Positions 17,014-25,788 of a stretch of 64,000 nucleotides of DNA are shown piece after piece. This stretch comes from an uncultured Lachnospiraceae bacterium (lineage in GTDB: Bacteria; Bacillota; Clostridia; Lachnospirales; Lachnospiraceae), in the NCBI GenBank assembly GCA_902788035.1, contig CADAIL010000008.1:30530-94529 (forward strand), in the 5' to 3' direction. Below the pieces are notes generated by a model that did no database searches, was not told the DNA's origin, and saw only the letters and a program-made list of their open reading frames with translations. Position 1 is the first letter of the stretch; each line of letters starts with the position of its first letter. The translations under genes and the position numbers were made by a program.

Positions 17014-19311
17014 TCAACTGACATTCTCAATGACGTCATTCAGAATTCCAAGAGCCTGAAGCACCTCTTCCACCGTGCTGACAGGTGTAATCTCAAGCAC
17101 GAACTTGACCTCCTCGGCCACATCTCTGAGATCTTCAACATTGTCTTTAGGAATAAAGACATGCGTTGCCCCTGCCCTCTGTGCCGCCATGAGCTTCTCC
17201 GGCAGTCCGCCGATCGGTTTCACGTCGCCCTGCAGGGATACCTCACCCGTCATAGCAACCTGCGGGCTTACCGGCACACCTGTGACCAGCGATGAAAGCG
17301 CTGTTGTCAGAGTAATGCCTGCAGACGGTCCGTCCTTCGGCGTCGCTCCGTCCGGTACGTGAATATGAAGATCACTCTCCTTGAAGAGTTCAGTCTTCTC
17401 AGGGAATATTGACTTCACAAGGCTCACCGCGATTTGAGCTGACTCCTTCATGACATCTCCCAGCTGACCGGTGACAACAGTCTTACCGCTTCCTCTGGTG
17501 AACAATGTCTCAATGAACAGAACCTCGCCTCCCACCTGGGTCCAGGCGAGACCTGTCACAACGCCCGGTCTGGCCTCATTTTTCACAAGACCGTGGCGGA
17601 TCGGGTGCATATCCAGATAATCCCTCAGATTATCTGTGTCGATCACAAGCCCCTCATCTTTCCCGCGGACAATATCGACCGCTGCCATTCTGCACAGAGT
17701 GTCAAGTCTCTTCTTTAATCCTCGCACACCTGCTTCCCTTGTATAATCGCTAATGATTTCATTCAGGGCATCGTCGGTGACAGAAAGGCTCTCCTCGCGG
17801 ATTCCGACCGCGCGCATTGCCTTGGGCAGAAGATGTCTTCTCGCGATCTCATATTTCTCAGTCGGAGTATACCCCTGGAACTGAATGACTTCCATACGGT
17901 CGAGAAGCGGCGCAGGAATCGTATCGAGGGTGTTGGCCGTGCAGATAAAGAGAACATTCGAAAGGTCATACGGTACATTCATATAATGATCCGTGAACGT
18001 GTTGTTCTGCTCCGGGTCAAGAACCTCGAGAAGAGCACTGGCCGGGTCTCCGTTATAGGAAACCCCGAGCTTGTCAATTTCATCGAGCACCATGACCGGG
18101 TTGGATACACCGCTCTTGGCTATGCCGTCCATGATACGCCCCGGCATAGCTCCGATGTACGTTCTTCTGTGACCGCGGATATCAGCCTCATCGCGGGCAC
18201 CGCCGAGGCTGACTCTGACATACTTGCGGCCAAGTGCATTTGCAATACCCTGACCTATAGACGTCTTGCCGCTGCCGGGAGCTCCGACAAAGCACAGGAT
18301 CGAACCCGACTGCTGCCTCTTAAGGTTCATGACAGCAATCTGCTGAAGTATTCTTGACTTGACTTTTTGCAGACCGTAGTGAGTCTCGTTGAGTATGGCT
18401 TCCGCCTCGTCAAGGTCAATATTTACGGCTTTCTCCTTCACCCATGAAAGGCTGAGGAGGAAATCGAGATAATCATAGAGCATTCCGGATTCAGGGCCCG
18501 CCTGACCTTCCTGCTTCAGGCGATTCAGGACCTTCTCCGCTTCCTTGCGCGCAGTCTCATTCATTCCGGATTCCCGGATCCTGATCTCGAACTTGCGCAG
18601 CTCGGTCACTTCCTCGGGATGCATCTCATCCAGCTCTTTCTGCAGATATTCCATCTGCTTCTTTATTGCGGCCTCGCGGTAGATCTTTTTGTGTTCTTCC
18701 TCCTGAGCATTCTCCGCCTCGTTGTTGATCTTGTAAGCTTCAAAGTTCTCATAGATCATGTTCTCCATGAGTTCCTGGCGCGCTGCCCTGCTGTCTTCTG
18801 CGAGAACAGCATAGCGCTCCTTGCTCGAGTTCATGAGCCATGGACCCATCGCGGAGACGATTTCTCCGACCGAGTGCCACTGAGCAATAAATGCCCTCGA
18901 TATCTGAACATTCTCAAAATTCTCTGCGTACTTGAACAGTTGACGCTTGAGCTTCTTCAGTCTCTCCTCCGCCACATCAGGGTCGAGGTCGTCGATATCC
19001 TTTCTCTTAGTTATATCAAGATCTATACTGTGGTCATTATAAATCGTGATCTCATTTAGATTTACACGACTGCCCGTGCGAATCACTATGTATCCGTTCT
19101 GATTAACTTCGGAGATAGAACCCTGCACACCGATCGGATAAAAGCTGTCTTCGGTAAGCTCCTCACGCGGCAGGTTCTCGCGGCACAGGATCACAGTGAC
19201 CTTTTCACCCTGATTCGGCACTTTGCCTGTCATCTTCTTATAATAATCTGTCTGCAATACAAATGTGCTCTCGGGCACAAGAATGCTGTTGTAAACCGGT
19301 ACTACTGCCAT
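17014..19311 (-). CDS. lon: ATP-dependent protease Lon
   Basis: A 765-residue LonA protease. The N-terminal LON substrate-binding domain (about 1-190) is followed by a coiled region rich in charged residues. The AAA+ module has Walker A GAPGSGKTS (about 340) and VLDEIDKLG, and the Ser-Lys protease domain has DGPSAGIT (catalytic Ser) and PIGGLPEKLMAA (Lys). It degrades misfolded and regulatory proteins. The binding site AAAGGAGGTGA is nearly perfect, 5 nt from the ATG. A CIRCE operator lies between promoter and start, so HrcA heat-shock control is expected. Confidence 0.96.
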   Translation of the reverse strand: MAVVPVYNSILVPESTFVLQTDYYKKMTGKVPNQGEKVTVILCRENLPREELTEDSFYPIGVQGSISEVNQNGYIVIRTGSRVNLNEITIYNDHSIDLDITKRKDIDDLDPDVAEERLKKLKRQLFKYAENFENVQISRAFIAQWHSVGEIVSAMGPWLMNSSKERYAVLAEDSRAARQELMENMIYENFEAYKINNEAENAQEEEHKKIYREAAIKKQMEYLQKELDEMHPEEVTELRKFEIRIRESGMNETARKEAEKVLNRLKQEGQAGPESGMLYDYLDFLLSLSWVKEKAVNIDLDEAEAILNETHYGLQKVKSRILQQIAVMNLKRQQSGSILCFVGAPGSGKTSIGQGIANALGRKYVRVSLGGARDEADIRGHRRTYIGAMPGRIMDGIAKSGVSNPVMVLDEIDKLGVSYNGDPASALLEVLDPEQNNTFTDHYMNVPYDLSNVLFICTANTLDTIPAPLLDRMEVIQFQGYTPTEKYEIARRHLLPKAMRAVGIREESLSVTDDALNEIISDYTREAGVRGLKKRLDTLCRMAAVDIVRGKDEGLVIDTDNLRDYLDMHPIRHGLVKNEARPGVVTGLAWTQVGGEVLFIETLFTRGSGKTVVTGQLGDVMKESAQIAVSLVKSIFPEKTELFKESDLHIHVPDGATPKDGPSAGITLTTALSSLVTGVPVSPQVAMTGEVSLQGDVKPIGGLPEKLMAAQRAGATHVFIPKDNVEDLRDVAEEVKFVLEITPVSTVEEVLQALGILNDVIENVS

Positions 19312-19327
19312 GGTTTCACCTCCTTTG

Positions 19328-19354
19328 TTAGCACTCTGCTTGTATGAGTGCTAT
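19328..19354. promoter_or_regulatory. CIRCE operator (HrcA binding site) of lon
   Basis: TTAGCACTC-N9-GAGTGCTAT matches the CIRCE consensus TTAGCACTC-N9-GAGTGCTAA in 17 of 18 arm positions. It lies 6 nt upstream of the lon ribosome binding site and abuts the -10. Confidence 0.93.
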
Positions 19355-19381
19355 TATTGCATCAAAGGTAATTTTTGTCAA
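19353..19381 (-). promoter_or_regulatory. Promoter of lon
   Basis: The minus-strand -35 TTGACA (19376-19381) and -10 AATAAT (19353-19358) have a 17-bp spacer. The CIRCE site begins at the -10, so HrcA would occlude it. Confidence 0.65.
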
Positions 19382-19466
19382 GCACTTCATACTTTATTAA
19401 TAAGTCTCGTTCCCTCATGGCCGTAACAGAAGAGACGGGCGGCATCTGTGTCTCAGAATCCGGCGC

Positions 19467-19516
19467 AAAAAAGCTGCCTGCGGTCAGACCATATCAATGG
19501 TCGGACCGCAGGCAGC
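19467..19516 (-). terminator. Terminator of the phasin-like gene
   Basis: A long hairpin with arms CTGCCTGCGGTC/GACCGCAGGCAG plus an inner GACCAT/ATGGTC is followed on the minus strand by TTTTTT, 36 nt after the stop codon. Confidence 0.88.
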
Positions 19517-19551
19517 GGTTATAGGATCAATTTAAGTCAGATTATATCGTA

Positions 19552-20103
19552 TTATTCTTCAGCGACTGCATCAGCGACCGGCTTCTCAAGGTCTACATCT
19601 TCTGCCGGAGCAACGACATCGTCAGCGACAGCTTCCTCTACGATTTCATCAACAGTCTCAAGCGCATCTGCCAGAGCTTCAGCATCGCCCTCAGCTACAG
19701 CGTCAACGACGGGCTGATCGATCTCGGCATCAGGAGCATCGACTGTGTCATCCCCAACTGCATCTTCAACGATAGCATCAACGACTTCTTCAGCCTCTTC
19801 CTTGGCCTCTTCCTTTTCCTTCTTGTCAAGGCGGTCAAGCATAGAGCGGATCGCGTCACGCTGCTCCTTCGTCATCTCGTCGATAGAAGCGATCACTTCC
19901 TTGACATTCTTCTGGATATTATCCGGATTCAGGTTCTCTTTTGCTTTTTTCTTGAACTCTTCATTGAGGACCTTGCCCTCTTCCACTGTGAGCTCACCCT
20001 TCTTTACAAGGTCATCGATGATGACGGAAGCCTTCTCTCCTGTGATAGCAACTGCGCCTACGCCTGCAAGAAAAATTGTTCTCAAACCGTCCTTTAATTT
20101 CAT
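19552..20103 (-). CDS. Phasin-like acidic coiled-coil protein
   Basis: 183 residues. The N-terminal part resembles the phasin/PhaF-related family of Firmicutes: GLRTIFLAGVGAVAITGEKASVI, then VKKGELTVEEGKVLNEE, a short hydrophobic stretch followed by an amphipathic helix. The second half is extremely acidic and repetitive, built from VDA/EE/AVAE modules with almost no aromatic residues. Function is unknown; such proteins may coat granules or act in envelope stress. I start at 20103 (MKLKDGL) rather than 20127 because the purine-rich GAGAAAGGCAGG lies between the two. It has its own strong terminator and probably forms a single-gene unit. Confidence 0.7.
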   Translation of the reverse strand: MKLKDGLRTIFLAGVGAVAITGEKASVIIDDLVKKGELTVEEGKVLNEEFKKKAKENLNPDNIQKNVKEVIASIDEMTKEQRDAIRSMLDRLDKKEKEEAKEEAEEVVDAIVEDAVGDDTVDAPDAEIDQPVVDAVAEGDAEALADALETVDEIVEEAVADDVVAPAEDVDLEKPVADAVAEE

Positions 20104-20280
20104 TTTGTTACCTGCCTTTCTCCACATAGATAAAAATGCAAATGCAAAAAACCCTAAATCAAAGTATATCTGAAATCTATAAAAAAGGAATACCTTTCAC
20201 GTAAAATTAGCAATTATTTCTTAAAACGTTCACAGAATTTTATCTATTATTACTAATTATTTATTTTCTTTAGAAAATTT

Positions 20281-21258
20281 TTAACTTTCAGATACAGAAT
20301 CTTGAACGGCATCAGCGTCATTTGCCGAATCGGAGGATCCAGCCTCGTCAGCAGAGTCCGAACTGTCAGTTTCTCCGGCGTCATTCGTATCAGTGGCTCC
20401 TGCAACATCATCCTTGTACAGAGCAACGAACTCCTCCAGGGTCAGATTGTGCTCCATAATATAGGTCGCTGCCTCAACGCCGACATAACGGAAATGCCAC
20501 GGCTCATATATGATACCCGTAATATCTTCTTTCCCATCCGGGAATCTGACGATGAAACCGTAATCCTGGCAGTGAGCTTCCATCCACTGGTACATTGCCG
20601 TATCTTCGAGTATTGCGCTCTTATACTCGTAGTACTCTTCGGTTATGTCAGCCGCAAGTCCGGTCTGGTGCTCCGACGTGCCGGGGCGTGCGACAATCGT
20701 TGCGGCAGTCTCCTCGTCATACTCCTCGCATTTCTTCTCAAAGAGATACTTCTGCAGATCGTAGCTGCGGTAGCCGGATGACAGGTAGACTGTATTACCC
20801 GCATCCCGGCAGTCCGACACGAAGGCCTCCATTGCGTCATAAATCCGGTAATCGACCTCGATATCCTCGATCGGGACAACATCGGGACAATAGTCCTCTA
20901 TCGAATTCCATGGATTTGCAAGCACATATTCCCAGCTATTGATATCTATATCAGGCTTATCGGCATAGGGGTCGGGAGTCGGCGTGGCAGTCGGCTCCGG
21001 AGTCACTGCAGAAGCAGAAGACGCGTCCCCTGCTTCCAACTGCGCCGATGCCGCATCCGCTCCTGTCATAACATTGCCTGAAAGCTCTGTCTCCTCCGAT
21101 ACGCTGCCGGCGGCTTTTTTTGCCCCACCCGCCGTCAGATTTCGGACTGTCGAAACGCATAGAAGCACTGCGCAGGCAGTCATAAGTACCCTGAACGCCA
21201 ATAACTCTCCGCCGGTCAGGTTCTTCTTTTTTTTCTTTCTTCTTTTTTGCGTTGCCAT
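20281..21258 (-). CDS. D-alanyl-D-alanine carboxypeptidase, VanY/M15B type
   Basis: A 325-residue secreted, membrane-anchored peptidase. A basic N-terminus (KRRKKKKKN) and one transmembrane helix (about 20-38) are followed by a Ser/Thr/Pro-rich linker. The M15 domain has SSGYRSYDLQ, GTSEHQTGLAADI (metal His and Asp) and EPWHFRYVG (catalytic Glu/His). It trims the terminal D-Ala of peptidoglycan stem peptides. The C-terminal tail (about 290-325) is a low-complexity Asp/Ser/Ala stretch, suggesting a surface spacer. It lies 13 nt after the XRE regulator gene and is probably cotranscribed with it. Confidence 0.88.
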   Translation of the reverse strand: MATQKRRKKKKKNLTGGELLAFRVLMTACAVLLCVSTVRNLTAGGAKKAAGSVSEETELSGNVMTGADAASAQLEAGDASSASAVTPEPTATPTPDPYADKPDIDINSWEYVLANPWNSIEDYCPDVVPIEDIEVDYRIYDAMEAFVSDCRDAGNTVYLSSGYRSYDLQKYLFEKKCEEYDEETAATIVARPGTSEHQTGLAADITEEYYEYKSAILEDTAMYQWMEAHCQDYGFIVRFPDGKEDITGIIYEPWHFRYVGVEAATYIMEHNLTLEEFVALYKDDVAGATDTNDAGETDSSDSADEAGSSDSANDADAVQDSVSES

Positions 21259-21271
21259 TAAAATCTCCGAA

Positions 21272-21619
21272 TTATTCTTCCGCTGTCATTTTCAATGCGT
21301 CAACATAGCCTACCACTCGTTCGCGGTAGTGCGAGGGAAGCTCATTAATGTCACGAAGAAGCCTGTACTCAGCAGAGTCGCGCCTCAGTACGACGAAATC
21401 GACTTTCCACTTACTGCTGTCATCAGTCCCCGTCAAAAGCTCTGACGGACTTATGTCGAGAACGTCACAGATGATCATGATCTTATCCGCTGCCGGGTTA
21501 ACATGCTTGCCTTTCCAATCGCTGATCGTGCTCTGCGGGATGCCCGTCGCCATTGCAAAGTCTTTCTGGGATATTCCCTTCTCCTTCAGGACCTGAAAAA
21601 TTCTCTCGCTTATTATCAT
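21272..21619 (-). CDS. XRE-family transcriptional regulator
   Basis: 115 residues. The helix-turn-helix occupies about 5-60, with QKDFAMATGIPQSTISDWKGKHVNPAADKI. The C-terminal half (WKVDFVVLRRDSAEYRLLRDINELPSHYRERVVGYVDAL) is typical of small XRE proteins in Clostridia. ATG 21619 is preferred over 21637 because GAGAGGGG lies 7 nt before it. It is the first gene of a two-gene unit with the VanY-type peptidase, which it may control. Confidence 0.82.
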   Translation of the reverse strand: MIISERIFQVLKEKGISQKDFAMATGIPQSTISDWKGKHVNPAADKIMIICDVLDISPSELLTGTDDSSKWKVDFVVLRRDSAEYRLLRDINELPSHYRERVVGYVDALKMTAEE

Positions 21620-21908
21620 AGTGAACCCCTCTCTCAACTATATGATGAATACACTTCTGCGTTTAAGTGTTATTCTCTATTCCATTATCGTATAAGAACT
21701 GAAGAATTTCAATCAAAGAACTGTATTTATTCTCAAAAAACCTTAAAAGTGTCTCTTTTTACCATGTCTTTTTCCACAAATCCAGCCGTTTTTAAACTGT
21801 TTTTATTGTCATTTTTGCCATACTCATATAAAATATAAGATAGCAGGACCGCATAAACAGCTGTCCTTGAACGCGTACGTAAAAAAATATCCTTAGGAGG
21901 TGGCTACC

Positions 21909-23366
21909 TTGAAACAATGGACTCTCGAAGAGCGCTACAGAGTGTTGCAGAGCGCGGATGAAATCAAAGATCTCTATGATCGTATCCAGACATCTAACTA
22001 CCGCCAGAAATACCATGTACAGCCGATGACCGGTCTTTCCAGTGACCCGAACGGTTTCGCTTATTACAAGGGAACATGGCATCTGTACTATCAGTGGTGC
22101 CCGTGGGGTGCGGTACATGGACTTAAGTACTGGTATCACGCAGTCTCTACAGACCTTGTCCACTGGAAGAATGCCGGTGTCGGCATGTGGCCGGACACGA
22201 TCTATGACAACAAAGGCTGCCATTCAGGCTCCGCTATTTCTGACGGTGAAGATCTCTACATGTTCTACACAGGTAATCACAGAGATGAGAACTGGGTGAG
22301 AACACCTTACACATGCGCCGCTATTCTCGGACCGGACGGCCAGCCGAAGAAGCTTCCGGAGCCGCTCTTCGGACCGCGCGACGACTACAGCGAGCATCAG
22401 AGAGACCCGAAGGTCATCTATGTTCCGGAAAAGAAAAAATACTTTATCTTTATCGGCGCTCAGACCCTCGACAAGAAGGGCACAGCTCTGATCTATGAAT
22501 CCGACAAGCTCCTTGAGGGATGGAAATTCGCCGGCCAGCTGAACGTACCGGGATTTGAAGATTTCGGCGGTATGTGGGAATGCCCGTGCATCGTCAATAT
22601 CAGCGGCAAGGATGTCCTGATCTTCTCACCGCAGTATACAAAACTTCCGGGCCGTGCAGAGAGCACGAACCACAACGTATACATCGTCGGCAAGATGGAT
22701 TACGATACCCTGACCTTCACACCGGAATCCGGTTATCAGTATCTCGACTTCGGTTTCGACTTCTACGCAGCTCAGTTCGCTGCAAATGTCGGCGATCCGG
22801 AAAAAGCCATCCTTGTCGGATGGATCGGTCTCCCGGACAACCATTACTGCACAGAGCCGGAAGAGTGGGAAGGCAGCATGAGCCTTATGCGTGAGGTACG
22901 CCTTAGCGGTGACCGCCTGATCCAGAACCCGATTCCGGAAATCACATCCCTCCGTGATGAGGAGATCGCAGCGGAAGGCAAGCTTCCGGCATTCTGCGAG
23001 GTCGAGGCCAACTTTACAGGCGGCGACGCCGACTTCAATCTCTTCACGAAAGCTGACGGCACAGGCGGTGTTACACTCCACTATGACGCAGCAGCCAAGG
23101 TCATCACTGTATGCAAGTCCGGCATGAACAAGCGCTTCAACGAAAACGTCGGTGAGACACTCGACATGCCGCTGACCAGCGATTTGAGGAAGCTGCGCAT
23201 CATGATCGACAGATGCTCCTTCGAGATTTTCGCCAATGACGGCGAGGAGACCTTCACGGCTCACATCTATCCGGAAGCTGATGAGCATAACTACACTATC
23301 ACAGACAACGGCAGCGTAAAGATCTGGACGCTGAAGCCGTCTGTCGAGGACAACTTCATCGTATAA
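21909..23366 (+). CDS. GH32 sucrose(-6-phosphate) hydrolase / beta-fructosidase
   Basis: 485 residues, glycoside hydrolase family 32. The nucleophile motif appears as SDPNGFAYY, followed by RDPKVI and the acid/base motif MWECPCI. A C-terminal beta-sandwich (about 340-480) is present. There is no signal peptide, so it acts in the cytoplasm on sucrose, sucrose-6-phosphate or short fructans. AGGAGG at 21895-21900 overlaps an in-frame GTG at 21900, so the TTG at 21909 (8 nt after the site) is the likely start. No sugar transporter is adjacent. The gene is followed by repeat elements rather than other genes. Confidence 0.9.
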   Translation: MKQWTLEERYRVLQSADEIKDLYDRIQTSNYRQKYHVQPMTGLSSDPNGFAYYKGTWHLYYQWCPWGAVHGLKYWYHAVSTDLVHWKNAGVGMWPDTIYDNKGCHSGSAISDGEDLYMFYTGNHRDENWVRTPYTCAAILGPDGQPKKLPEPLFGPRDDYSEHQRDPKVIYVPEKKKYFIFIGAQTLDKKGTALIYESDKLLEGWKFAGQLNVPGFEDFGGMWECPCIVNISGKDVLIFSPQYTKLPGRAESTNHNVYIVGKMDYDTLTFTPESGYQYLDFGFDFYAAQFAANVGDPEKAILVGWIGLPDNHYCTEPEEWEGSMSLMREVRLSGDRLIQNPIPEITSLRDEEIAAEGKLPAFCEVEANFTGGDADFNLFTKADGTGGVTLHYDAAAKVITVCKSGMNKRFNENVGETLDMPLTSDLRKLRIMIDRCSFEIFANDGEETFTAHIYPEADEHNYTITDNGSVKIWTLKPSVEDNFIV

Positions 23367-23372
23367 ACAACA

Positions 23373-23462
23373 CGGCAGGCTGCAGCGAAGATCCTGAAAC
23401 CGGCAGGCTGCTGCAAAACATTTGAAGCCGGCAGGCTGCAGCGAAGATCCTGAAACCGGCAG
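23373..23462 (+). repeat. 28-bp tandem repeat, three units plus a partial
   Basis: Units start at 23373, 23401 and 23429, each beginning CGGCAGGCTGC. Units 1 and 3 are identical, unit 2 differs in its second half, and a partial fourth starts at 23457. The unit resembles the outer arm of family 2 element D, so it may have arisen by amplification of that arm. Confidence 0.85.
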
Positions 23463-23620
23463 CAAACATCATCTTCATCGAAAAACGCAGGTCCTACCCT
23501 GTGAGCTTAAAAAAGCTAACGCTTTTTTGATCTCTCGGTCGGACCTGCAATGTTTTTCTCACGAAGATGGATGCTTTGCTCCCGGCAACGAAATTCACAA
23601 GCAGCCTGCCAAATTGCTGA
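23373..23620. repeat. Palindromic element family 2, copy D
   Basis: The outer arm GGCAGGCTGC pairs with GCAGCCTGCC (23611-23620). The inner arms CATCTTCATCGAAAAACGCA and the complement of CATCTTCGTGAGAAAAACAT form a long stem. The tip is AAAAAAGC-taac-GCTTTTTT. On the minus strand it aligns with elements E and F. Confidence 0.82.
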
Positions 23621-23717
23621 CTAAGACCGGATACAACATCTGCAATCGAGAATGAAAATTTCTCCTCGATTTTCGCACACAAGCACTCTGCTTTTTATGT
23701 TGTGCATTCAATGCCGC

Positions 23718-23807
23718 AGGAGCGCTTTAATACGCGCATTACCCGCTATGTCGGGTTTGTACTGCAAAAAAAAGCTGCCGCCAAATCTGCGCGACAGCCT
23801 TTTTTAA
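23718..23807 (+). repeat. Terminator-associated 3' motif, copy 2, with terminator
   Basis: GAGCGCTTTAAT, then CGCTATGTCGGGTTTGT, then a GCTGCCGC/GCGCGACAGC hairpin and TTTTTT at the end. It aligns with 2324-2402 and could terminate transcription coming from the GH32 gene. Confidence 0.65.
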
Positions 23808-23871
23808 ATATGAGATGCCCCCCACCTCTATTTCAATATTATCGCCCAGCAGAAACTACCTGTCGGGTTCT

Positions 23872-24474
23872 TTACTCAGTGACCAGCCTGACGATAATAT
23901 CCGCACACACATCCGGAGATATCGTGCACGTGTCGAGACAGATCGTATAACGCGTGCAGTCAGCAATGTCCGTTCCCACAAATGTCTTGTAGAAATTGTT
24001 CCTGTACGTATCGCGCTGCTCTATGTACTTGGAGATATCCTTTCCCTGTGCCTCATCGAGCTCAGCCGCATGAACTTTTCTCTTTTCGAGATCGCCATAG
24101 CAGAATACGTCGAACGAAGGGATTCCCGCTTCCTGCAGCACATAGTTGGCACAGCGGCCGACGATGATGCACGGTGACTTCGCAAGCTCCAGAATGACTT
24201 CTTTCTCGGCTTCATAAATCTTCTTGACGTAATCCGGATAGCTCCCGACAGCAATATTCATGATCGCGTTCACAAACCTGCTCCTGGACGTGATATCCTC
24301 TCCGTCCTTCAGGATCGCGTCAATATCATATCCGCTCTCCGCGACAGTCTTCTTTACAAAATCCTTGTCATAATACGGAATACCGAGTTTCTCCGAAACT
24401 TTTGCTGCAATCGTCCTTCCGTACGCTGCATACTGACGATTGATTGTAATTACAGGTATTTTTTTCTCAGACAT
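23872..24474 (-). CDS. Cytidylate-kinase-like family protein
   Basis: 200 residues resembling the cytidylate kinase-like family (ITxxRQ.....G..IA). The start is VITINRQYAAYGRTIAAKVSEKLGIPYYDKDF, and the middle IIVGRCANYVL matches IIVGRGA of the family. Usual members have a Gly-rich loop after RQ (GSGGRE); here it is AAYGRT, so nucleotide binding may be altered. Members are often fused to or found near regulators, and their substrate is not established. The gene has no obvious partner. It terminates near a family 3 repeat and is preceded by a truncated family 2 element. Confidence 0.75.
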   Translation of the reverse strand: MSEKKIPVITINRQYAAYGRTIAAKVSEKLGIPYYDKDFVKKTVAESGYDIDAILKDGEDITSRSRFVNAIMNIAVGSYPDYVKKIYEAEKEVILELAKSPCIIVGRCANYVLQEAGIPSFDVFCYGDLEKRKVHAAELDEAQGKDISKYIEQRDTYRNNFYKTFVGTDIADCTRYTICLDTCTISPDVCADIIVRLVTE

Positions 24475-24582
24475 ATCCTTGCCTCATTTTCTGATAATTC
24501 TTAATTCCAATGACCGGAATTCTGCACTAAGTATACCATTAATTTAGACTGATTTGCACACTTTCGGCAATGTTTTTTAAAA

Positions 24583-24636
24583 GAGATGATATTTGCGCCG
24601 AATTCCTGATCTCTATAACAGACTGTCTGAACTATC
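24583..24636. repeat. Palindromic element family 2, truncated copy G
   Basis: GATGATATTTGCGCCGAATTCC through CAGACTGTCTGAACTAT matches the right end of element E (GATGATGTTTGCGCCGCATTCC ... CAGCCTGTCTGAACTGT). Only the right portion is recognisable, ending at the stop codon of the DUF2232 gene. Confidence 0.6.
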
Positions 24637-25590
24637 CTAACGAGTCCTGACAGGTTCAAGTATGCGGTCATGCAGACTGAAAGAGATATACATGAGTCCC
24701 AGTATGATCAGCGCCTGAGGGAATATGAACATACATAATATGCAGAGCAGTGTTGCGGCGAACCTGTTAAAGCGAAGCCTTCTTTTCATGAAAAGTGCTG
24801 CAGCTATGATACCGAAAGCCGCAAGATACAGGTATCCCACGACCCAGAGTATCTGACCCACGCTCTGAGCGGCCTGCGTCGAATTCGGGTTCAGGAAGAC
24901 AGTCGAGCCGTAAACATAGGCGATGACCGCAGCAACACCTGTCCACTTGGGCGGATATATCGCAGAGACCGGCCTTGGTTTCTCGATTGAATAATGCAGC
25001 CTCTTCAGTATCATGATGCTCAGCTGATATACGATAAATCCGTCCAAAAGGCCTGCGAGGACCATGCTGATAATAAAGAGCTGCAGCATGGAGCTGTCGC
25101 TGAAAATGATCGCATACGGACCGCTGGCCGCGTCGACATTGGCCTTGGCAAGTGCCTCCACCATCGAATTCTGCATAAGCGCTATATCCTCGGCCAGGTT
25201 GTAACCGAAGACTGAAGCCAGCGCGACGTTACTGATCACACTGAGTACTCCCGCTATGCCCATGACAATGAACATGGTGATTGTCATATCGACCTTTTTG
25301 AAGAGACACGCACCGAAAATCAGACCGAGGAGGGCAGATGACACCGCGTAAAAAATGGACGTCACTGTTCCGAAAAAGAGCGAGAACGCGCACATGCCGG
25401 CAAATACCATAAGCCCGCTCTTCCAGTCGAATTTGGCCGAGTAAACGACCATGGGAACGGGGAGTATGTAAATAAAAAAGCCCTCGAACACACCGCCGGT
25501 CTGGCGGTTCAGAAGGAGAAGCATGGCGAAGATCGCGAGGATCATCGCTCCGGTCGTTATTCTTAGTGTATTGTTGTTCATCTTATCCAT
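24637..25590 (-). CDS. DUF2232 family membrane protein (YybS-like)
   Basis: About 317 residues with roughly eight transmembrane helices (LAIFAMLLLLNRQ, VYSAKFDWKSGLMVF, MFIVMGIAGVLS, and a C-terminal LCILCMFIFPQALIILGLMYISF). The pattern matches the YybS/DUF2232 family of Firmicutes, which has no proven function and is sometimes discussed as transporter-like. Start choice is uncertain: ATG 25590 (MDKMNNN) or 25581 (MNNN). Neither has a clear ribosome binding site, and a leaderless message is conceivable since TATAGT lies a few bases upstream. It is divergent from the LytS-type kinase gene. Confidence 0.72.
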   Translation of the reverse strand: MDKMNNNTLRITTGAMILAIFAMLLLLNRQTGGVFEGFFIYILPVPMVVYSAKFDWKSGLMVFAGMCAFSLFFGTVTSIFYAVSSALLGLIFGACLFKKVDMTITMFIVMGIAGVLSVISNVALASVFGYNLAEDIALMQNSMVEALAKANVDAASGPYAIIFSDSSMLQLFIISMVLAGLLDGFIVYQLSIMILKRLHYSIEKPRPVSAIYPPKWTGVAAVIAYVYGSTVFLNPNSTQAAQSVGQILWVVGYLYLAAFGIIAAALFMKRRLRFNRFAATLLCILCMFIFPQALIILGLMYISFSLHDRILEPVRTR

Positions 25591-25705
25591 AGTACATACT
25601 ATACAACCGCGGAGAATTTTTGGCAAATAAATTTGTCCGGGGAAAAATCAACAGCCTTTTCATAGTACAATGTTCGCTTCAGTTTATATACAAATGGCTT
25701 TAAAA

Positions 25706-25714
25706 TGATATAAT
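25706..25714 (+). promoter_or_regulatory. Extended -10 promoter of the LytS-type kinase
   Basis: TGaTATAAT lies 75 bp before the start codon. No clear -35 is visible. Confidence 0.45.
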
Positions 25715-25788
25715 ACATACAGATGCCGCATTGCAGGGCGTGACAGCGCGATTGTTACACGCTCTGAATATCTGTCAGGGAGAACTGT

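Larger units (their letters stand above)
23367..23871. other. Gene-free, repeat-rich region after the GH32 gene
   Basis: 505 bp. It holds a 28-bp tandem repeat (23373-23456), family 2 palindromic element D (to 23620) and the second copy of the terminator-associated motif (23718-23807). Small ORFs here are translations of the repeats. Confidence 0.75.

Noticed and set aside
23373..23462. Possible CRISPR array
   Set aside because: The 28-bp units are directly adjacent with no spacers, and no cas genes are present in the window.
23422..23655. Small ORF sharing KHHLHRKTQVLPCE with an ORF at 40468-40662
   Set aside because: The shared peptide is the translation of the family 2 palindromic element in two places, not evidence of a protein family.
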